Counted from the stretch's first letter, positions 9,701 to 19,310 are shown. The stretch: 64,000 nt of DNA from Idiomarina xiamenensis 10-D-4 (GCF_000299895.1 NZ_AMRG01000008.1:1-64000), one strand, 5' to 3'. Translations and numbers: made by a program. Notes: generated by a model not told the origin, from the sequence alone.

Positions 9701-9723
9701 AAAAAAACAGACCCTCTCGGGTC
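9701..9723 (-). terminator. terminator-like hairpin in the rplN (spc) leader
   Basis: On the minus strand GACCC-GAGA-GGGTC is followed by TG and seven T residues, the form of an intrinsic terminator. It ends 20 bases before the rplN start codon, inside what should be the spc mRNA leader. A candidate -10 hexamer TACAAT lies about 45 bases upstream at 9767-9772, with no good -35. The hairpin could be an attenuator or an insulator against upstream transcription. Confidence 0.6.
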
Positions 9724-9966
9724 GTGCTGCCTTTATAGATTTTCCCCTTTTAAAAAGGGCGGCGAATTGTAACAGATAAAAAAAGCAGGTGGTAGGGCTA
9801 ATTTGAAATAAATGAAGCTGTTGCGGCCACGCGGTAACTATTGCGGTGGTCTAACTTAATGTGGGCTTAAGCTCGCAACCTGTGTTGCCCACAAAAGTAA
9901 GCGTAATCGAACACTCAAAGATGGTATCGGAGTTTATCTTATTATCCAAGGAATTCATCGTAGTAG

Positions 9967-9996
9967 TTGGCAAACTGTTAAGGCTAATGATAGATT
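9967..9996 (+). promoter_or_regulatory. candidate promoter of the mrp operon
   Basis: TTGGCA (9967-9972) and TAGATT (9991-9996) are separated by 18 bases. A small inverted repeat TTCAA-G-TTGAA overlaps the expected start point (9995-10005) and could be an operator. The region 9780-9960 shows nothing else that can be supported. The call is tentative because the hexamers are only fair matches. Confidence 0.3.
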
Positions 9997-10026
9997 CAAG
10001 TTGAATTATCGAATATCGAGGTGGTT

Positions 10027-10206
10027 ATGGCGCTGCACAACTTAGTTGCACAGCAGGCTGTCCCAAACAATACGCTCCAACATGTCGTCGCACAACGCTT
10101 AGCCTGCTGTTTATTAGCGGCGGTACGTGCGGTGGCGCCACTATGGACGTTATCACCACGCTATTCTCGTCGGCCTTATTGGACCGATCCTCCCGTTGTA
10201 TCCTAA
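10027..10206 (+). CDS. possible 59-residue leader ORF before mrpA
   Basis: An ATG at 10027 follows a GAGGTGG ribosome-binding-like sequence and opens a 59-codon frame (MALHNLVAQQAVPNNT...) ending with TAA at 10206, 126 bases before mrpA. The product has no recognised domain and no clear membrane span. It could be a translated leader, a decayed gene or chance. It is listed because it is the only frame with a plausible start signal in the 651-base gap 9682-10332. Confidence 0.25.
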   Translation: MALHNLVAQQAVPNNTLQHVVAQRLACCLLAAVRAVAPLWTLSPRYSRRPYWTDPPVVS

Positions 10207-10315
10207 TTGAGGGCAAATCTGCCCGGCACTTACGTTAATGTAAGTATCGCTAAGTTCGACAATACATCTCTGTTGCAATGTAAACGCGGCTCACTCCGTT
10301 AGCGTCTGGAGTGCC

Positions 10316-10336
10316 ATGACAGAAGGACTGCCATGA
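10316..10336 (+). promoter_or_regulatory. six-codon mini-ORF overlapping the mrpA start
   Basis: ATG at 10316 has GGAG about 5 bases before it and reads MTEGLP, with TGA at 10334-10336 overlapping the mrpA ATG as ATGA. The initiation stretch GGAGTGCCATGA (10308-10319) is almost repeated 17 bases later as GGACTGCCATGA (10325-10336) at the real mrpA start. This arrangement could couple or tune mrpA translation. Confidence 0.4.
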
Positions 10337-13122
10337 GTTTATTGCTAATTTTACTGTTACCCCTGGTGGGAACAGCCTTGCCGTTATTAATGCGGCAAAC
10401 ATCGCGGGCGGCTATCACTTGGTCGGCACTGTTACCCACGTTGGCAGCATTATCGTTACTGCTATATAGCGCACCGCAAACGCTAGCTGGGCAAACTCCA
10501 CAGTTTTTATTTCCGTGGTTAAGCAATTTAGGCTTGGACATCGCATTGCGCTTGGACGGCTTATCATTATTGTTTGCCGGATTAATTTTAGGTATCGGCG
10601 TGCTGATTATTGCTTACGCCCACTATTATTTATCAAGCAAAGATGATGTTCCGCGCTTCTATACCTCGCTGCTGTTATTCATGGCTGCCATGCTTGGCAT
10701 CGCCATGGCCGATAATCTGTTGTTTATGTGGGTGTTCTGGGAACTCACCAGTTTATCGTCATTTTTGCTGATTGGTTATTGGTACCATAGTAGCGATGCA
10801 CGACGTGGCGCCCGCATGGCCTTAGCCGTTACCGGCGGTGGCGGTCTGGCACTATTAGCTGGCATTTTATTATTAGGCCACATCGTCGGAAGCTACCAAG
10901 TTGACGACGTCATTTCGGCCGCGGCCGAAATTCGTGAGCACGCGCTGTATGTACCTATTTTATTGTTAGTGTTACTCGGTGCTTTTACCAAGTCGGCACA
11001 GTTCCCTTTTCAGTTTTGGTTACCGCACGCCATGGCCGCACCAACACCCGTGAGCGCTTACTTGCACTCCGCCACCATGGTTAAAGCGGGCATCTTCTTA
11101 ATGGCGCGCTTACATCCGGTATTAGCTGGCAGCGAGTGGTGGTTCTACATAGTGACACTAACCGGGCTGGTTACACTACTGGTTGGCGCTTACTTTGCCA
11201 TTTTGAAACACGACTTAAAGGGCTTGCTAGCGTTTTCAACCATTAGCCATTTAGGTTTGATCACTATGCTATTGGGGATAGGCTCGCAAGTCGCAGTGGT
11301 TACCGCGCTGTTCCACATTATTAACCATGCTACCTTTAAAGCCTCGTTGTTCATGATCGCCGGCATTATCGACCATGAATCCGGTACCCGCGATATGCGT
11401 AAGCTGAATGGCTTATTGAGCTACATGCCGATTACTGCCACGGTAGCCATGGTTGCCGCAGCATCGATGGCCGGTATTCCACCGTTTAACGGCTTCCTAT
11501 CCAAAGAAATGTTCTTTGATGCCTCGGTGCAGCAACATCTATTTGGCGGACTGTCATGGGCACTACCCGCTTTGGCAACCTTAGGCGCCATGCTATCGGT
11601 GGCCTATTCAATTCGCTTTATTCACGATGTATTTTTTAACGGCGAACCGAAAGACTTGCCGAAAACACCACACGACCCGCCACGCATGATGTTGCTGCCG
11701 GTATTTATCTTGGTGTTGCTCTGTATTGCTATCGGACTGTTACCGATGACCTTAGTTCAGGGCGTGCTGATGCAAGCTGTAGCTGCAGTCACTTTACGCC
11801 TACCTGAACTAGATATTGCGCTTTGGCATGGCTTTAACATGCCATTATTAATGAGTGCGATAGCGTTAGTCGGAGGCGCGGTCATTTACCTATCTCGACA
11901 TCACTTATTCAGCTTTAACCGCCAATTCGATGCGATTGACGCAAAGCAGCTGTTCGAACATGCCGTGCAACGTAGTACCGACCGCGCCAGTGCCTTTTTT
12001 GAACGCTTTGACACCGGTTCATTACAACGCTATCTCGCGTTAATTTTTGTTACCGTATTGCTAATGCTGATACCGGCTGTGGCTGAAATTAACTTTCTCG
12101 GCGGCAGCCGGCCACAATTGCCGATAGACATGGTCAGTATGGTCGGCGCTATTTTACTGGTGGTCGGCGCTATGGGCGTTGCCATCTTCCATCGGCAGCG
12201 ACTAACCGCGCTGTTAATGCTGTCGGTAGTAGGCCTGATGGTATCACTAGCGTTCGCACACTTCTCGGCACCAGACTTGGCGATGACCCAGTTAATTGTT
12301 GAAGTAGTCAGCATTTTATTAATGATTTTGGCCTTGTTTTTTATGCCGCAACGCACTGCTCGGGCGTCCAGTGGGCACCGCGTGGCACGTGATGTCATTA
12401 TTGCCAGTGGCATCGGTGGTTTGGTCGCGTCATTGAACTACGCCATCCTCACACGGCCGTTCGAATCAATTTCAGATTTCTTTTTAGCCAATGCCAAAAC
12501 CGGTGGCGGCGGCACCAATGTTGTTAACGTCATACTGGTTGACTTTCGTGGCTTCGATACGCTCGGTGAAATCACCGTGTTAGCGATTGCCGCAGCAGGT
12601 ATTCATAAACTGTTGAACAAATTGCGTCCATTTATGCCGTCCAGCGACGTCGACGGACGTCCTTGGCATCGTATTCGTCACCCACTGATGCTCACTACCG
12701 TGGCACGTATGCTGCTGCCAATGGCGCTGATTGTTGGTGTCTACATCTTCATGCGCGGCCACAACTTACCCGGCGGCGGTTTTATCGCCGGACTCATTAC
12801 TGCCAGCGCGATGATCTTGCAATACATGGCTAGCGGGGTTGATTGGGTTAAGGCTCGCTTTGACCTCAACTACCAATCATTAATGTCGGTGGGTGTACTT
12901 ATCGCGACCTTAACCGGCTTAGGCTCTTGGGTCTTTGATAAGCCCTTCCTGACCTCGTGGTTTACCTATTTGGAATGGCCATTAGTGGGTAAATTCGAAT
13001 TTGCCACCGCCTTGCTGTTTGACCTTGGCGTTTATTTAACCGTCATTGGCGCCACCATGATGATTTTGGCTAACTTTGGCAAGATGACTACGCGTCACCG
13101 CCCAACGCAGGAGGGCAACTAA
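10333..13122 (+). CDS. mrpA: Mrp Na+/H+ antiporter subunit A, fused A-B type
   Basis: MrpA is the largest subunit of the multisubunit cation/proton antiporter of the inner membrane and is related to NuoL of complex I. The 929-residue chain has the proton-channel domain in its first part ([18 protein letters not shown], the conserved [30 protein letters not shown] in pieces, and SISHLG-like [11 protein letters not shown]). The MrpA-specific C-terminal extension follows, and then an MrpB-like domain ([20 protein letters not shown] and PGGGFIAGL) from about residue 790. This A-B fusion is common in proteobacteria and explains the lack of a separate mrpB. mrpC follows one base after the stop. Confidence 0.95.
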   Translation: MSLLLILLLPLVGTALPLLMRQTSRAAITWSALLPTLAALSLLLYSAPQTLAGQTPQFLFPWLSNLGLDIALRLDGLSLLFAGLILGIGVLIIAYAHYYLSSKDDVPRFYTSLLLFMAAMLGIAMADNLLFMWVFWELTSLSSFLLIGYWYHSSDARRGARMALAVTGGGGLALLAGILLLGHIVGSYQVDDVISAAAEIREHALYVPILLLVLLGAFTKSAQFPFQFWLPHAMAAPTPVSAYLHSATMVKAGIFLMARLHPVLAGSEWWFYIVTLTGLVTLLVGAYFAILKHDLKGLLAFSTISHLGLITMLLGIGSQVAVVTALFHIINHATFKASLFMIAGIIDHESGTRDMRKLNGLLSYMPITATVAMVAAASMAGIPPFNGFLSKEMFFDASVQQHLFGGLSWALPALATLGAMLSVAYSIRFIHDVFFNGEPKDLPKTPHDPPRMMLLPVFILVLLCIAIGLLPMTLVQGVLMQAVAAVTLRLPELDIALWHGFNMPLLMSAIALVGGAVIYLSRHHLFSFNRQFDAIDAKQLFEHAVQRSTDRASAFFERFDTGSLQRYLALIFVTVLLMLIPAVAEINFLGGSRPQLPIDMVSMVGAILLVVGAMGVAIFHRQRLTALLMLSVVGLMVSLAFAHFSAPDLAMTQLIVEVVSILLMILALFFMPQRTARASSGHRVARDVIIASGIGGLVASLNYAILTRPFESISDFFLANAKTGGGGTNVVNVILVDFRGFDTLGEITVLAIAAAGIHKLLNKLRPFMPSSDVDGRPWHRIRHPLMLTTVARMLLPMALIVGVYIFMRGHNLPGGGFIAGLITASAMILQYMASGVDWVKARFDLNYQSLMSVGVLIATLTGLGSWVFDKPFLTSWFTYLEWPLVGKFEFATALLFDLGVYLTVIGATMMILANFGKMTTRHRPTQEGN

Positions 13123-13123
13123 T

Positions 13124-13468
13124 ATGGAAGCGCTATACGCGATCACTGTTGGTATCTTGACCGCATGCAGTGTGTTTCTGATTTTACGAGGACGCTCTTT
13201 TCCTATCGTTATCGGTATTACTATGCTGTCCTATGCCGTCAACTTATTCTTATTCTCTACCGGCCGTCTAGTCATCGGTGAGAATCCGATTTTAGGTAGT
13301 GGCGACAGTTATACCGATCCGTTACCACAAGCATTGGTACTGACCGCTATTGTTATCGGTTTCGCTATGACCGCCTACTCAATTATCTTAGCGGTTCGCG
13401 CTCGCGGTGAAATAGGCACCGATGAAGTCAATGATTTAGACACTCACAACGACACGGAGGGTCGATAA
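13124..13468 (+). CDS. mrpC: Mrp Na+/H+ antiporter subunit C
   Basis: MrpC is a small three-span membrane subunit related to NuoK. The 114-residue product has the family core ILRGRSFPIVIGITMLSYAVNLF and the segment DPLPQALVLTAIVIGFAMTA. It starts one base after the mrpA stop and ends two bases before mrpD, so the three are tightly coupled. The polar C-terminal tail is rich in D, E and N. Confidence 0.95.
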   Translation: MEALYAITVGILTACSVFLILRGRSFPIVIGITMLSYAVNLFLFSTGRLVIGENPILGSGDSYTDPLPQALVLTAIVIGFAMTAYSIILAVRARGEIGTDEVNDLDTHNDTEGR

Positions 13469-13470
13469 TC

Positions 13471-15000
13471 ATGTGGCCGATGCATTTAGCCATTTTACCC
13501 ATTTTAATTCCGCTGTTCGCCGGCTTGCTGCAGCTCTTGCAGTGGGGCGAAAATCCGCAACCAATACGCCGTACCATTGGTATTATCGCCTGTTTGCTAC
13601 AATTAGTGGTCAGTATTGCCTTACTGCTGCAAGTGCAACAGCACAACATTATCGTTTATGCGCTTGGTAATTGGCAGGCACCCTTTGGCATTGTGCTCAG
13701 CGTCGATCGCTTAAGCAGTTTAATGGTATTGCTAACAGCGGTATTAGCCTTGCCAGTCTTGCTTTATGCGTGCTTTGGCATTGATAACCTGGGGTCTCAC
13801 TTTCAGGCGCTATTTCAATTTCAATTGATGGGTATTTACGGCGCTTTTTTAACCGGCGACTTATTTAACCTATTTGTATTTTTCGAAGTGCTACTCATTT
13901 CAAGTTATGCGTTACTCATGCACGGTGGCGGTAAATTCCGTATCCGCGCCTGCTTACATTACGTACTCATTAACTTGGCCGGTTCGGCATTATTCCTCAT
14001 CGCTTTAGGCATTCTTTATGGTAGCACCGGCACTCTAAATATCGCCGACATGGCACAAAAAGTAGCGCTGCTACAAGGCGACGACGCCGCGATCGCAAAA
14101 GCGGGTGCGCTGCTGCTGTTGGTCGTATTTGGTATAAAAGCGGCGATTTTGCCCCTACACTTTTGGCTACCGCAAGCCTATTCAACCACTTCTGGGGTAG
14201 TGGCAGCGCTGTTTGCCATCATGACTAAGGTCGGTATTTATGCAATAGCTCGCGTATATACATTGATTTTTGGCGCTAACGCCGGTGTCTTAGCGATGGT
14301 CGGTAACGACTGGATCTGGGTGCTCGGTTTGCTCACCTTAGTCGTTGGTGCTATCGGCGTCATGTCAAGCCGCGACCTACGCATGTTGGTTGCTTATCTG
14401 GTGGTCATTTCCGTCGGTACCATGATGGCAACGCTGAGCTTCGCAAACGAGCGAGCAATAAGCGCCGTATTCTTTTATCTGGTGCACTCAACACTAATAA
14501 CCGGCGCGTTATTCCTGCTCGCCGATGTGATGTCGGCACAACGCGGTAAAACGGCATCGCGTATTGTCTCAGGACGACGCATGGCGCAGCACAGTCTGCT
14601 AGCAGTCATGTTCTTTGTCGCCGCTATTGCGGTCATCGGTATTCCACCGTTGAGTGGCTTTATTGGCAAGCTGTTTATCTTAGAAGCCGCACGTATGGGT
14701 AATGAAACCGCGCTGCTGTGGCCAATAATACTAGTCAGTAGCTTAGTCGTGATTATCACCATGGCCCGCGCTGGTAGTAAAATGTTTTGGCACACGCTAT
14801 CAGGCAAGCCTGGCGATAGTAAATCGCCAACTGGGCAATTAGTCGCCATCTCATTACTATTATCCGGCTCGGTTTTAATGACGGTGTTTGCGCAACCCAT
14901 CAGTGAGTTCACTACGCAATTAGCGACCGACTTAGTCGATGGTAGTTATTATATGCAAGCCGTTTTACCAACAACGGAGGTTGCGACTCATGGTTATTAG
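13471..15000 (+). CDS. mrpD: Mrp Na+/H+ antiporter subunit D
   Basis: MrpD is a NuoM/NuoN-like channel subunit. The 509-residue chain has about 14 hydrophobic spans, with the conserved FGIKAAILPLHFWLPQAYSTT segment (lysine in the membrane plus the LPxHFWLP motif) near residues 215-235 and IPPLSGFIGKLFI near residue 390. The ATG at 13471 has GGAGG upstream. It ends inside the start of mrpE (11-base overlap). Confidence 0.95.
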   Translation: MWPMHLAILPILIPLFAGLLQLLQWGENPQPIRRTIGIIACLLQLVVSIALLLQVQQHNIIVYALGNWQAPFGIVLSVDRLSSLMVLLTAVLALPVLLYACFGIDNLGSHFQALFQFQLMGIYGAFLTGDLFNLFVFFEVLLISSYALLMHGGGKFRIRACLHYVLINLAGSALFLIALGILYGSTGTLNIADMAQKVALLQGDDAAIAKAGALLLLVVFGIKAAILPLHFWLPQAYSTTSGVVAALFAIMTKVGIYAIARVYTLIFGANAGVLAMVGNDWIWVLGLLTLVVGAIGVMSSRDLRMLVAYLVVISVGTMMATLSFANERAISAVFFYLVHSTLITGALFLLADVMSAQRGKTASRIVSGRRMAQHSLLAVMFFVAAIAVIGIPPLSGFIGKLFILEAARMGNETALLWPIILVSSLVVIITMARAGSKMFWHTLSGKPGDSKSPTGQLVAISLLLSGSVLMTVFAQPISEFTTQLATDLVDGSYYMQAVLPTTEVATHGY

Positions 15001-15496
15001 CAGACAGTTCGGTAAACTATTCCCAGCACCGGTGTTGTCACTGATCCTGCTGGTTATCTGGGCATTACTCTTTAACTCATTGGATGCTGGCGTATTAGTG
15101 CTGGGTGCGGTGTTTGCATTATTGGTACCGATACTTTTGCAACCCGCTAAAACCGACCATCCAACGATAAAAAAGCCGTTTAAGGCCTTTCTTTACGTGC
15201 TGCAGCTTTTTTATGACATCGTTATCGCCAACTTCAAGATTTCAGTTGTTATCATTGGCTACCGACACCGCATCAAGCCAGCGTTAATTGAGTTCCCATT
15301 AACGTTAAAAGACGAGTTACCGGTCACCATATTAGCGAGCACTATCAGCCTCACGCCAGGTACTATTTCTGCTGAAATCACTCGAGGTCGTAAGGCATTG
15401 TTGATTCATTCTCTCAATGTGAAAGACCCGGAAGCCATGATCAAAGAGATTCGTGAACGCTACGAAGTTAAGTTACAGGAGATCTTCGGATGTTAG
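14990..15496 (+). CDS. mrpE: Mrp Na+/H+ antiporter subunit E
   Basis: The start at 14990 (MVISRQFGKLF) is chosen over a longer frame because CGGAGG lies about 10 bases upstream and it yields the usual MrpE length, 168 residues. Two or three N-terminal spans are followed by a soluble half with VTILASTISLTPGTISAEI, a family hallmark. It overlaps mrpD by 11 bases and mrpF by 7, indicating translational coupling in the operon. Confidence 0.93.
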   Translation: MVISRQFGKLFPAPVLSLILLVIWALLFNSLDAGVLVLGAVFALLVPILLQPAKTDHPTIKKPFKAFLYVLQLFYDIVIANFKISVVIIGYRHRIKPALIEFPLTLKDELPVTILASTISLTPGTISAEITRGRKALLIHSLNVKDPEAMIKEIRERYEVKLQEIFGC

Positions 15497-15759
15497 TTTA
15501 CGCAGTACAGTTCGCTTTTTTGCTATTTAGCTTGTCGTTATTGCTAAATATGTGGCGACTGGTCAAAGGGCCACATTTACCCGACCGCATATTAGCTCTG
15601 GATACTATCTATATTAACTCGTTAGCGCTGTTGTTGTTATTTGGCATTCAAGAAGGCACCTCCGCTTATTTTGAAGCCGCGTTGATGATTGCCATGCTGG
15701 GCTTTGTAGGAACCGTCGCCGCTGCCAAATTCTTAATGCGCGGCGATATTATTGAGTAA
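15490..15759 (+). CDS. mrpF: Mrp Na+/H+ antiporter subunit F
   Basis: MrpF is an 89-residue subunit with three predicted spans and the conserved core LVKGPHLPDRILALDTIYIN. It overlaps mrpE by 7 bases. In characterised Mrp systems all subunits are needed for a working complex, and none is missing here. Confidence 0.95.
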   Translation: MLVYAVQFAFLLFSLSLLLNMWRLVKGPHLPDRILALDTIYINSLALLLLFGIQEGTSAYFEAALMIAMLGFVGTVAAAKFLMRGDIIE

Positions 15760-15773
15760 TAGACGAGGCTTTT

Positions 15774-16163
15774 ATGATTTCTAATTTATCCATGCAATTG
15801 CCACAATGGGCAGACTGGTTAGCGTCGTTTTTTATCTGCCTCGGTGCCTTATTTGCTTTCATCGGTTCTTTGGGTCTGGCAATACTGCCAGACTTTTTGA
15901 CCCGTTTACACGCACCAACAAAAAATACCACGGTCGGCTTGGGCGGCGTGGTATTAGGTTCAATCATTTTCTTTAGTGTGGCGGAAGGAGCCTTTCGTAT
16001 TCACTTTATTTTGATTGCGTTATTCTTGTTACTCACAGCCCCGATTAGCGCCCACTTGTTAGCTAAAGCGGCTTTACACTTAGATTTACCGCGCTACAAG
16101 AAAACCACTGATTATCGCACCCAGTCCTATAACGACGAGCTAGACAAAAAAAACGGCGCTTAA
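15774..16163 (+). CDS. mrpG: Mrp Na+/H+ antiporter subunit G
   Basis: The 129-residue product has three spans and the MrpG block LGLAILPDFLTRLHAPTKNTTVG. It ends the operon 14 bases after mrpF. Its last codons form the left arm of the terminator at 16146-16177, so gene end and transcript end coincide. The C-terminus is polar and probably cytoplasmic. Confidence 0.94.
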   Translation: MISNLSMQLPQWADWLASFFICLGALFAFIGSLGLAILPDFLTRLHAPTKNTTVGLGGVVLGSIIFFSVAEGAFRIHFILIALFLLLTAPISAHLLAKAALHLDLPRYKKTTDYRTQSYNDELDKKNGA

Positions 16164-16177
16164 CTCAGCGCCGTTTT
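16146..16177. terminator. bidirectional terminator (mrpG / porin)
   Basis: AAAACGGCGC and GCGCCGTTTT form a 10-bp stem with an 8-base loop and A/T runs on both sides, between convergent mrpG and the porin gene. The left arm overlaps the mrpG 3' end. Confidence 0.88.
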
Positions 16178-16204
16178 AATAAGTTTACTTGAGTTATTCA
16201 AGCG

Positions 16205-17644
16205 TTAGAAATAATACCCGAAGTTAATATTAAAGCGGGTATTCACCTCACCTTGATCACTGGCCATCGTACCGCCGATAAACGGCTGATTTTTCGCCCG
16301 CACTAAATCAAAGTAGGTGTAGAGGCCTCCTGACGATACCGCCATACCTAATACGTTCATCCACGTGTCTTCGCGATAGCCGCGCTTGTCGACGACTTGG
16401 CTATGATCGTTGTAAAACGTCACGTTGGTAATTGGCCCCCACTCGACAGGCATACTATAAGCTAAGTTAGCGGTATAAATCTTAGCTTCACTAGCGATGG
16501 TATCGGCATAGGCATAAGCACCAACAACAATGCCACGGTTCTCCATATCGATATCATATTGGTAATCCGCGTATTGCAGCATCACTTCCCAAGGACCATT
16601 CGTGTATACCGCGTGACCGGCCCAAGCTTTACGGTTGCCAAGGTTCTCATCGGCGCTATAAAGATTGCCGTACTGGCCTGACAGCCCCAGCTCTAAATCA
16701 TGCTCATCACCAAAGGTGATGGTGCGGGCGCCCCGCAGCGCCCAGCTATTACCCTCGCCGATAGGCTGCGTAACATCGTCATAGGGTCCCTCGCCTGGTA
16801 AACGAATACCGATTGGGTCATAAGAATAGCTGTGTGTACGGTCGCTACTAGAGCCGTCTGCGCCACCCTGCTCGTCTGATTTAAAGAAGGCAATGTCGAA
16901 GTCCCACTGGTCACCACGATAAATCATCTTAGCACCAGCATCATATTCATCTTCTAAGCCAACATAAAAAGTCGAGTTAAAAAAGTAGCTGTGAGAGTTA
17001 TACGGCATAATACCGAACGGCACTTTAGTTATGCCTAACTGTCCTTGCCACTCTGGCGTAAAGTTATAACCGACCCAGGCATGGTGTAACACGTCCTGAT
17101 ATTGGAACCAGCGATATTGTGCCGACAGGATCACGTCACCAATTTCACCATCCAGATCGAGCCTGAAGATATCGAAATCAAGGTCTCCGCCGCGCTCTTG
17201 ATTGCCTTCGTTATAATCTTCATAGCTATATTGAAAGCGCACCGCACCGCCAACTCGAATTGGCCAGTTCTGTGCTTTCTCAACGTCAGTCTCTAATTGC
17301 TCTAAACGTGCCTGTACACCGCTATCACTTTGATCTAACGAACGCTGACGGTTCGCTGCGACGCTAGTCGTGGTGTTATCCGAGCTTTGCGCTTGATTGT
17401 TTGCACTATCATTGGCGCTACTGGCGACCTGTTGTTGTTGCTGCAGTTGCTTCTGCTGCTCTAACTCAGCCAAACGTGCTTGCAGGACATTTAACTGCTG
17501 CTGTAATTGCGATAGCTGCGCTTTTAACGCCGCTTGCTCGCTCTGCTGGCCTTCCATTGGCTGGCTTTGTTGCGACCAGGTAGCGCCGGGAAACGACGCT
17601 ACCGCCAAGCCTACGGCAAGTGCCAAACTGCTTGGTTTATACAT
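16205..17644 (-). CDS. outer-membrane porin with N-terminal coiled coil
   Basis: The 479-residue product has a signal peptide (cleavage near ATWS-QQ, residue 24) and then a glutamine-rich heptad region (about residues 32-75, LKAQLSQLQQQLNVLQARLAELEQQ in pieces) that should form a trimeric coiled coil. From about residue 130 come many amphipathic beta strands ending in FNINFGYYF, with the terminal phenylalanine expected for BAM-assembled barrels. The layout resembles the phosphate-selective OprP/OprO or DcaP porin groups. The gene overlaps the end of the BCCT carrier by 8 bases, suggesting that the porin supplies that carrier's substrate. Substrate choice is unknown. Confidence 0.8.
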   Translation of the reverse strand: MYKPSSLALAVGLAVASFPGATWSQQSQPMEGQQSEQAALKAQLSQLQQQLNVLQARLAELEQQKQLQQQQQVASSANDSANNQAQSSDNTTTSVAANRQRSLDQSDSGVQARLEQLETDVEKAQNWPIRVGGAVRFQYSYEDYNEGNQERGGDLDFDIFRLDLDGEIGDVILSAQYRWFQYQDVLHHAWVGYNFTPEWQGQLGITKVPFGIMPYNSHSYFFNSTFYVGLEDEYDAGAKMIYRGDQWDFDIAFFKSDEQGGADGSSSDRTHSYSYDPIGIRLPGEGPYDDVTQPIGEGNSWALRGARTITFGDEHDLELGLSGQYGNLYSADENLGNRKAWAGHAVYTNGPWEVMLQYADYQYDIDMENRGIVVGAYAYADTIASEAKIYTANLAYSMPVEWGPITNVTFYNDHSQVVDKRGYREDTWMNVLGMAVSSGGLYTYFDLVRAKNQPFIGGTMASDQGEVNTRFNINFGYYF

Positions 17645-19190
17645 GGGGAGAGTCCTCTTGTAGTTTCGGATGACTATGCTTGGTGCTGTAATCTTGCTTC
17701 AAGGCGATGTACAAACAAATACCGCCGATCAGTACCACCAAAGTGAACGGTAAGCCGGTTGAAATTGCAGCCGCTTGCAGTGCTTTCAAGCCACCCCCGA
17801 CCATCAAGGTTGCTGCCACCACACCTTCTAAGACAGCCCAAAATACGCGTTGTGCTTTAGGTGGGTTCAAGTTACCGCCAGAAGTCAGCATATCGATCAC
17901 TAAAGAACCAGAGTCTGACGAAGTGACAAAGAAGATAACCACCAAGAATACCGCTAAGAAACTGGTTATCGTCGACCACGGTAAACTCTCTAGCATAGCA
18001 AACAGACTCATGGCATAGTCATTGCCGACTATTTCAATAAGCCCTCCGTCACCGTTAATGGCTTGCCACAAACCGTTACCGCCAAAGCCGCTCATCCACA
18101 GGAAGGTCATCGCTGACGGTACCAGCAATACGCCTAATACGAACTCTTTAATGGTACGACCTTTCGAAATGCGAGCGATGAACACGCCGACAAACGGTGA
18201 CCAACCAATCCACCATGCCCAATAGAATACGGTCCACGTAGACTGCCAATCGGTCGTTTGTGCGTATGCTTGCGACCAACTCGATAGCGAGATGATATTT
18301 TGTAGATAGTGACCAGTACTTTGTACAAAGCTCTTCATGATGAACAACGTCGGACCTAAAGCGATAACAAACATCAGTAATATCGCAGCGGCGAGTAAGT
18401 TAAGCTCACTTAGACGCTTGATGCCTTTATCTAAGCCACTGACGACAGATGCTGTCGCAGCTGCTGTGATCAGCGCAATTAAGATAATTTTCATCATCGG
18501 TGATTGCGGCAGGCCTACCACGTGATGCAAGCCAGCGTTGACTTGGTCGACACCTAAACCTAACGACGTAGCGACACCAAATAACGTGGCAACGACGGCG
18601 ATAATATCGACCAAATTACCCCAGAATCCATGAATACGCTCTTTTAAAATGGGATAAAACAACGAGCGCATAGATAATGGTAACCCGCGGTTAAAGGTGA
18701 AGTAGGCTAGCGACAAACCAACTAACGCATAAATGCCCCATGCGTGTAACCCCCAGTGAAGGAAGGTAATGTCCATCGCTTGCGACGCGGCTTCTAAGGT
18801 TTGTGCCTCACCTCGTGGCGGTTTAGCAAAGTGAGTGACTGGTTCGGCGACCGCCCAGAACATCAAACCGATGCCCATACCCGCGCTGAACAACATGGCC
18901 AACCAGCTTAAAAATGAGTGCGCCGGCTTCGCATCTTTACCGCCGATGCGAACATAGCGAAATCGTGATAACGCTAAATAGACAGAAAACAATAAGAAAA
19001 TTTGGACACATAGAATTAAAAACCAACCGAAGTAATGAGTGACGCCGTTTCTTGCCGCATCAAATACTGACTTTGCTTGGTCTAGGTTGGTTAAGGTGCC
19101 AATAATAAAAATAAAGATGAGCGCGACGGAAACAAAAAATACCGCCTTATGCACTTCCATATGCTTATCGATGAAAGACTTGATAGACAC
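17637..19190 (-). CDS. BCCT-family carrier (betaine/choline/carnitine type)
   Basis: This inner-membrane secondary carrier has about 12 spans and 517 residues. Family marks include GMGIGLMFWAVAEPVTHFAKPP near residue 100 and the signature WAWWIGWSPFVGVFIARISKGRT near residue 320. BCCT members import quaternary-ammonium compounds such as glycine betaine or choline with Na+ or H+. The C-terminus is short, without the long regulatory tail of BetT types. It is followed by an overlapping porin gene and lies next to a Na+ antiporter operon, which suggests osmoadaptation. The exact substrate cannot be read from sequence. Confidence 0.9.
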   Translation of the reverse strand: MSIKSFIDKHMEVHKAVFFVSVALIFIFIIGTLTNLDQAKSVFDAARNGVTHYFGWFLILCVQIFLLFSVYLALSRFRYVRIGGKDAKPAHSFLSWLAMLFSAGMGIGLMFWAVAEPVTHFAKPPRGEAQTLEAASQAMDITFLHWGLHAWGIYALVGLSLAYFTFNRGLPLSMRSLFYPILKERIHGFWGNLVDIIAVVATLFGVATSLGLGVDQVNAGLHHVVGLPQSPMMKIILIALITAAATASVVSGLDKGIKRLSELNLLAAAILLMFVIALGPTLFIMKSFVQSTGHYLQNIISLSSWSQAYAQTTDWQSTWTVFYWAWWIGWSPFVGVFIARISKGRTIKEFVLGVLLVPSAMTFLWMSGFGGNGLWQAINGDGGLIEIVGNDYAMSLFAMLESLPWSTITSFLAVFLVVIFFVTSSDSGSLVIDMLTSGGNLNPPKAQRVFWAVLEGVVAATLMVGGGLKALQAAAISTGLPFTLVVLIGGICLYIALKQDYSTKHSHPKLQEDSPHV

Positions 19191-19310
19191 TGAACTCTCC
19201 CGTGATTTGTTGTAGTTATTACTGCAACCGCTCAGCTAACAGTTCGAATGAGTTGAATAGTTTTACGAATTTTATCCCGTCTGTTTACGGAGTGTTAACG
19301 AAATTAGATC

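Noticed and set aside
10025-10541. Minus-strand frames upstream of and inside mrpA (10025-10216 and 10299-10541)
   Set aside because: No ribosome binding sites or recognisable products, and the second overlaps the well-supported mrpA start.
17397-17663. Cysteine-rich plus-strand frame opposite the start of the porin gene
   Set aside because: Its cysteines come from reading the glutamine-rich coiled-coil codons (CAG/CAA) on the other strand; it is not a gene.
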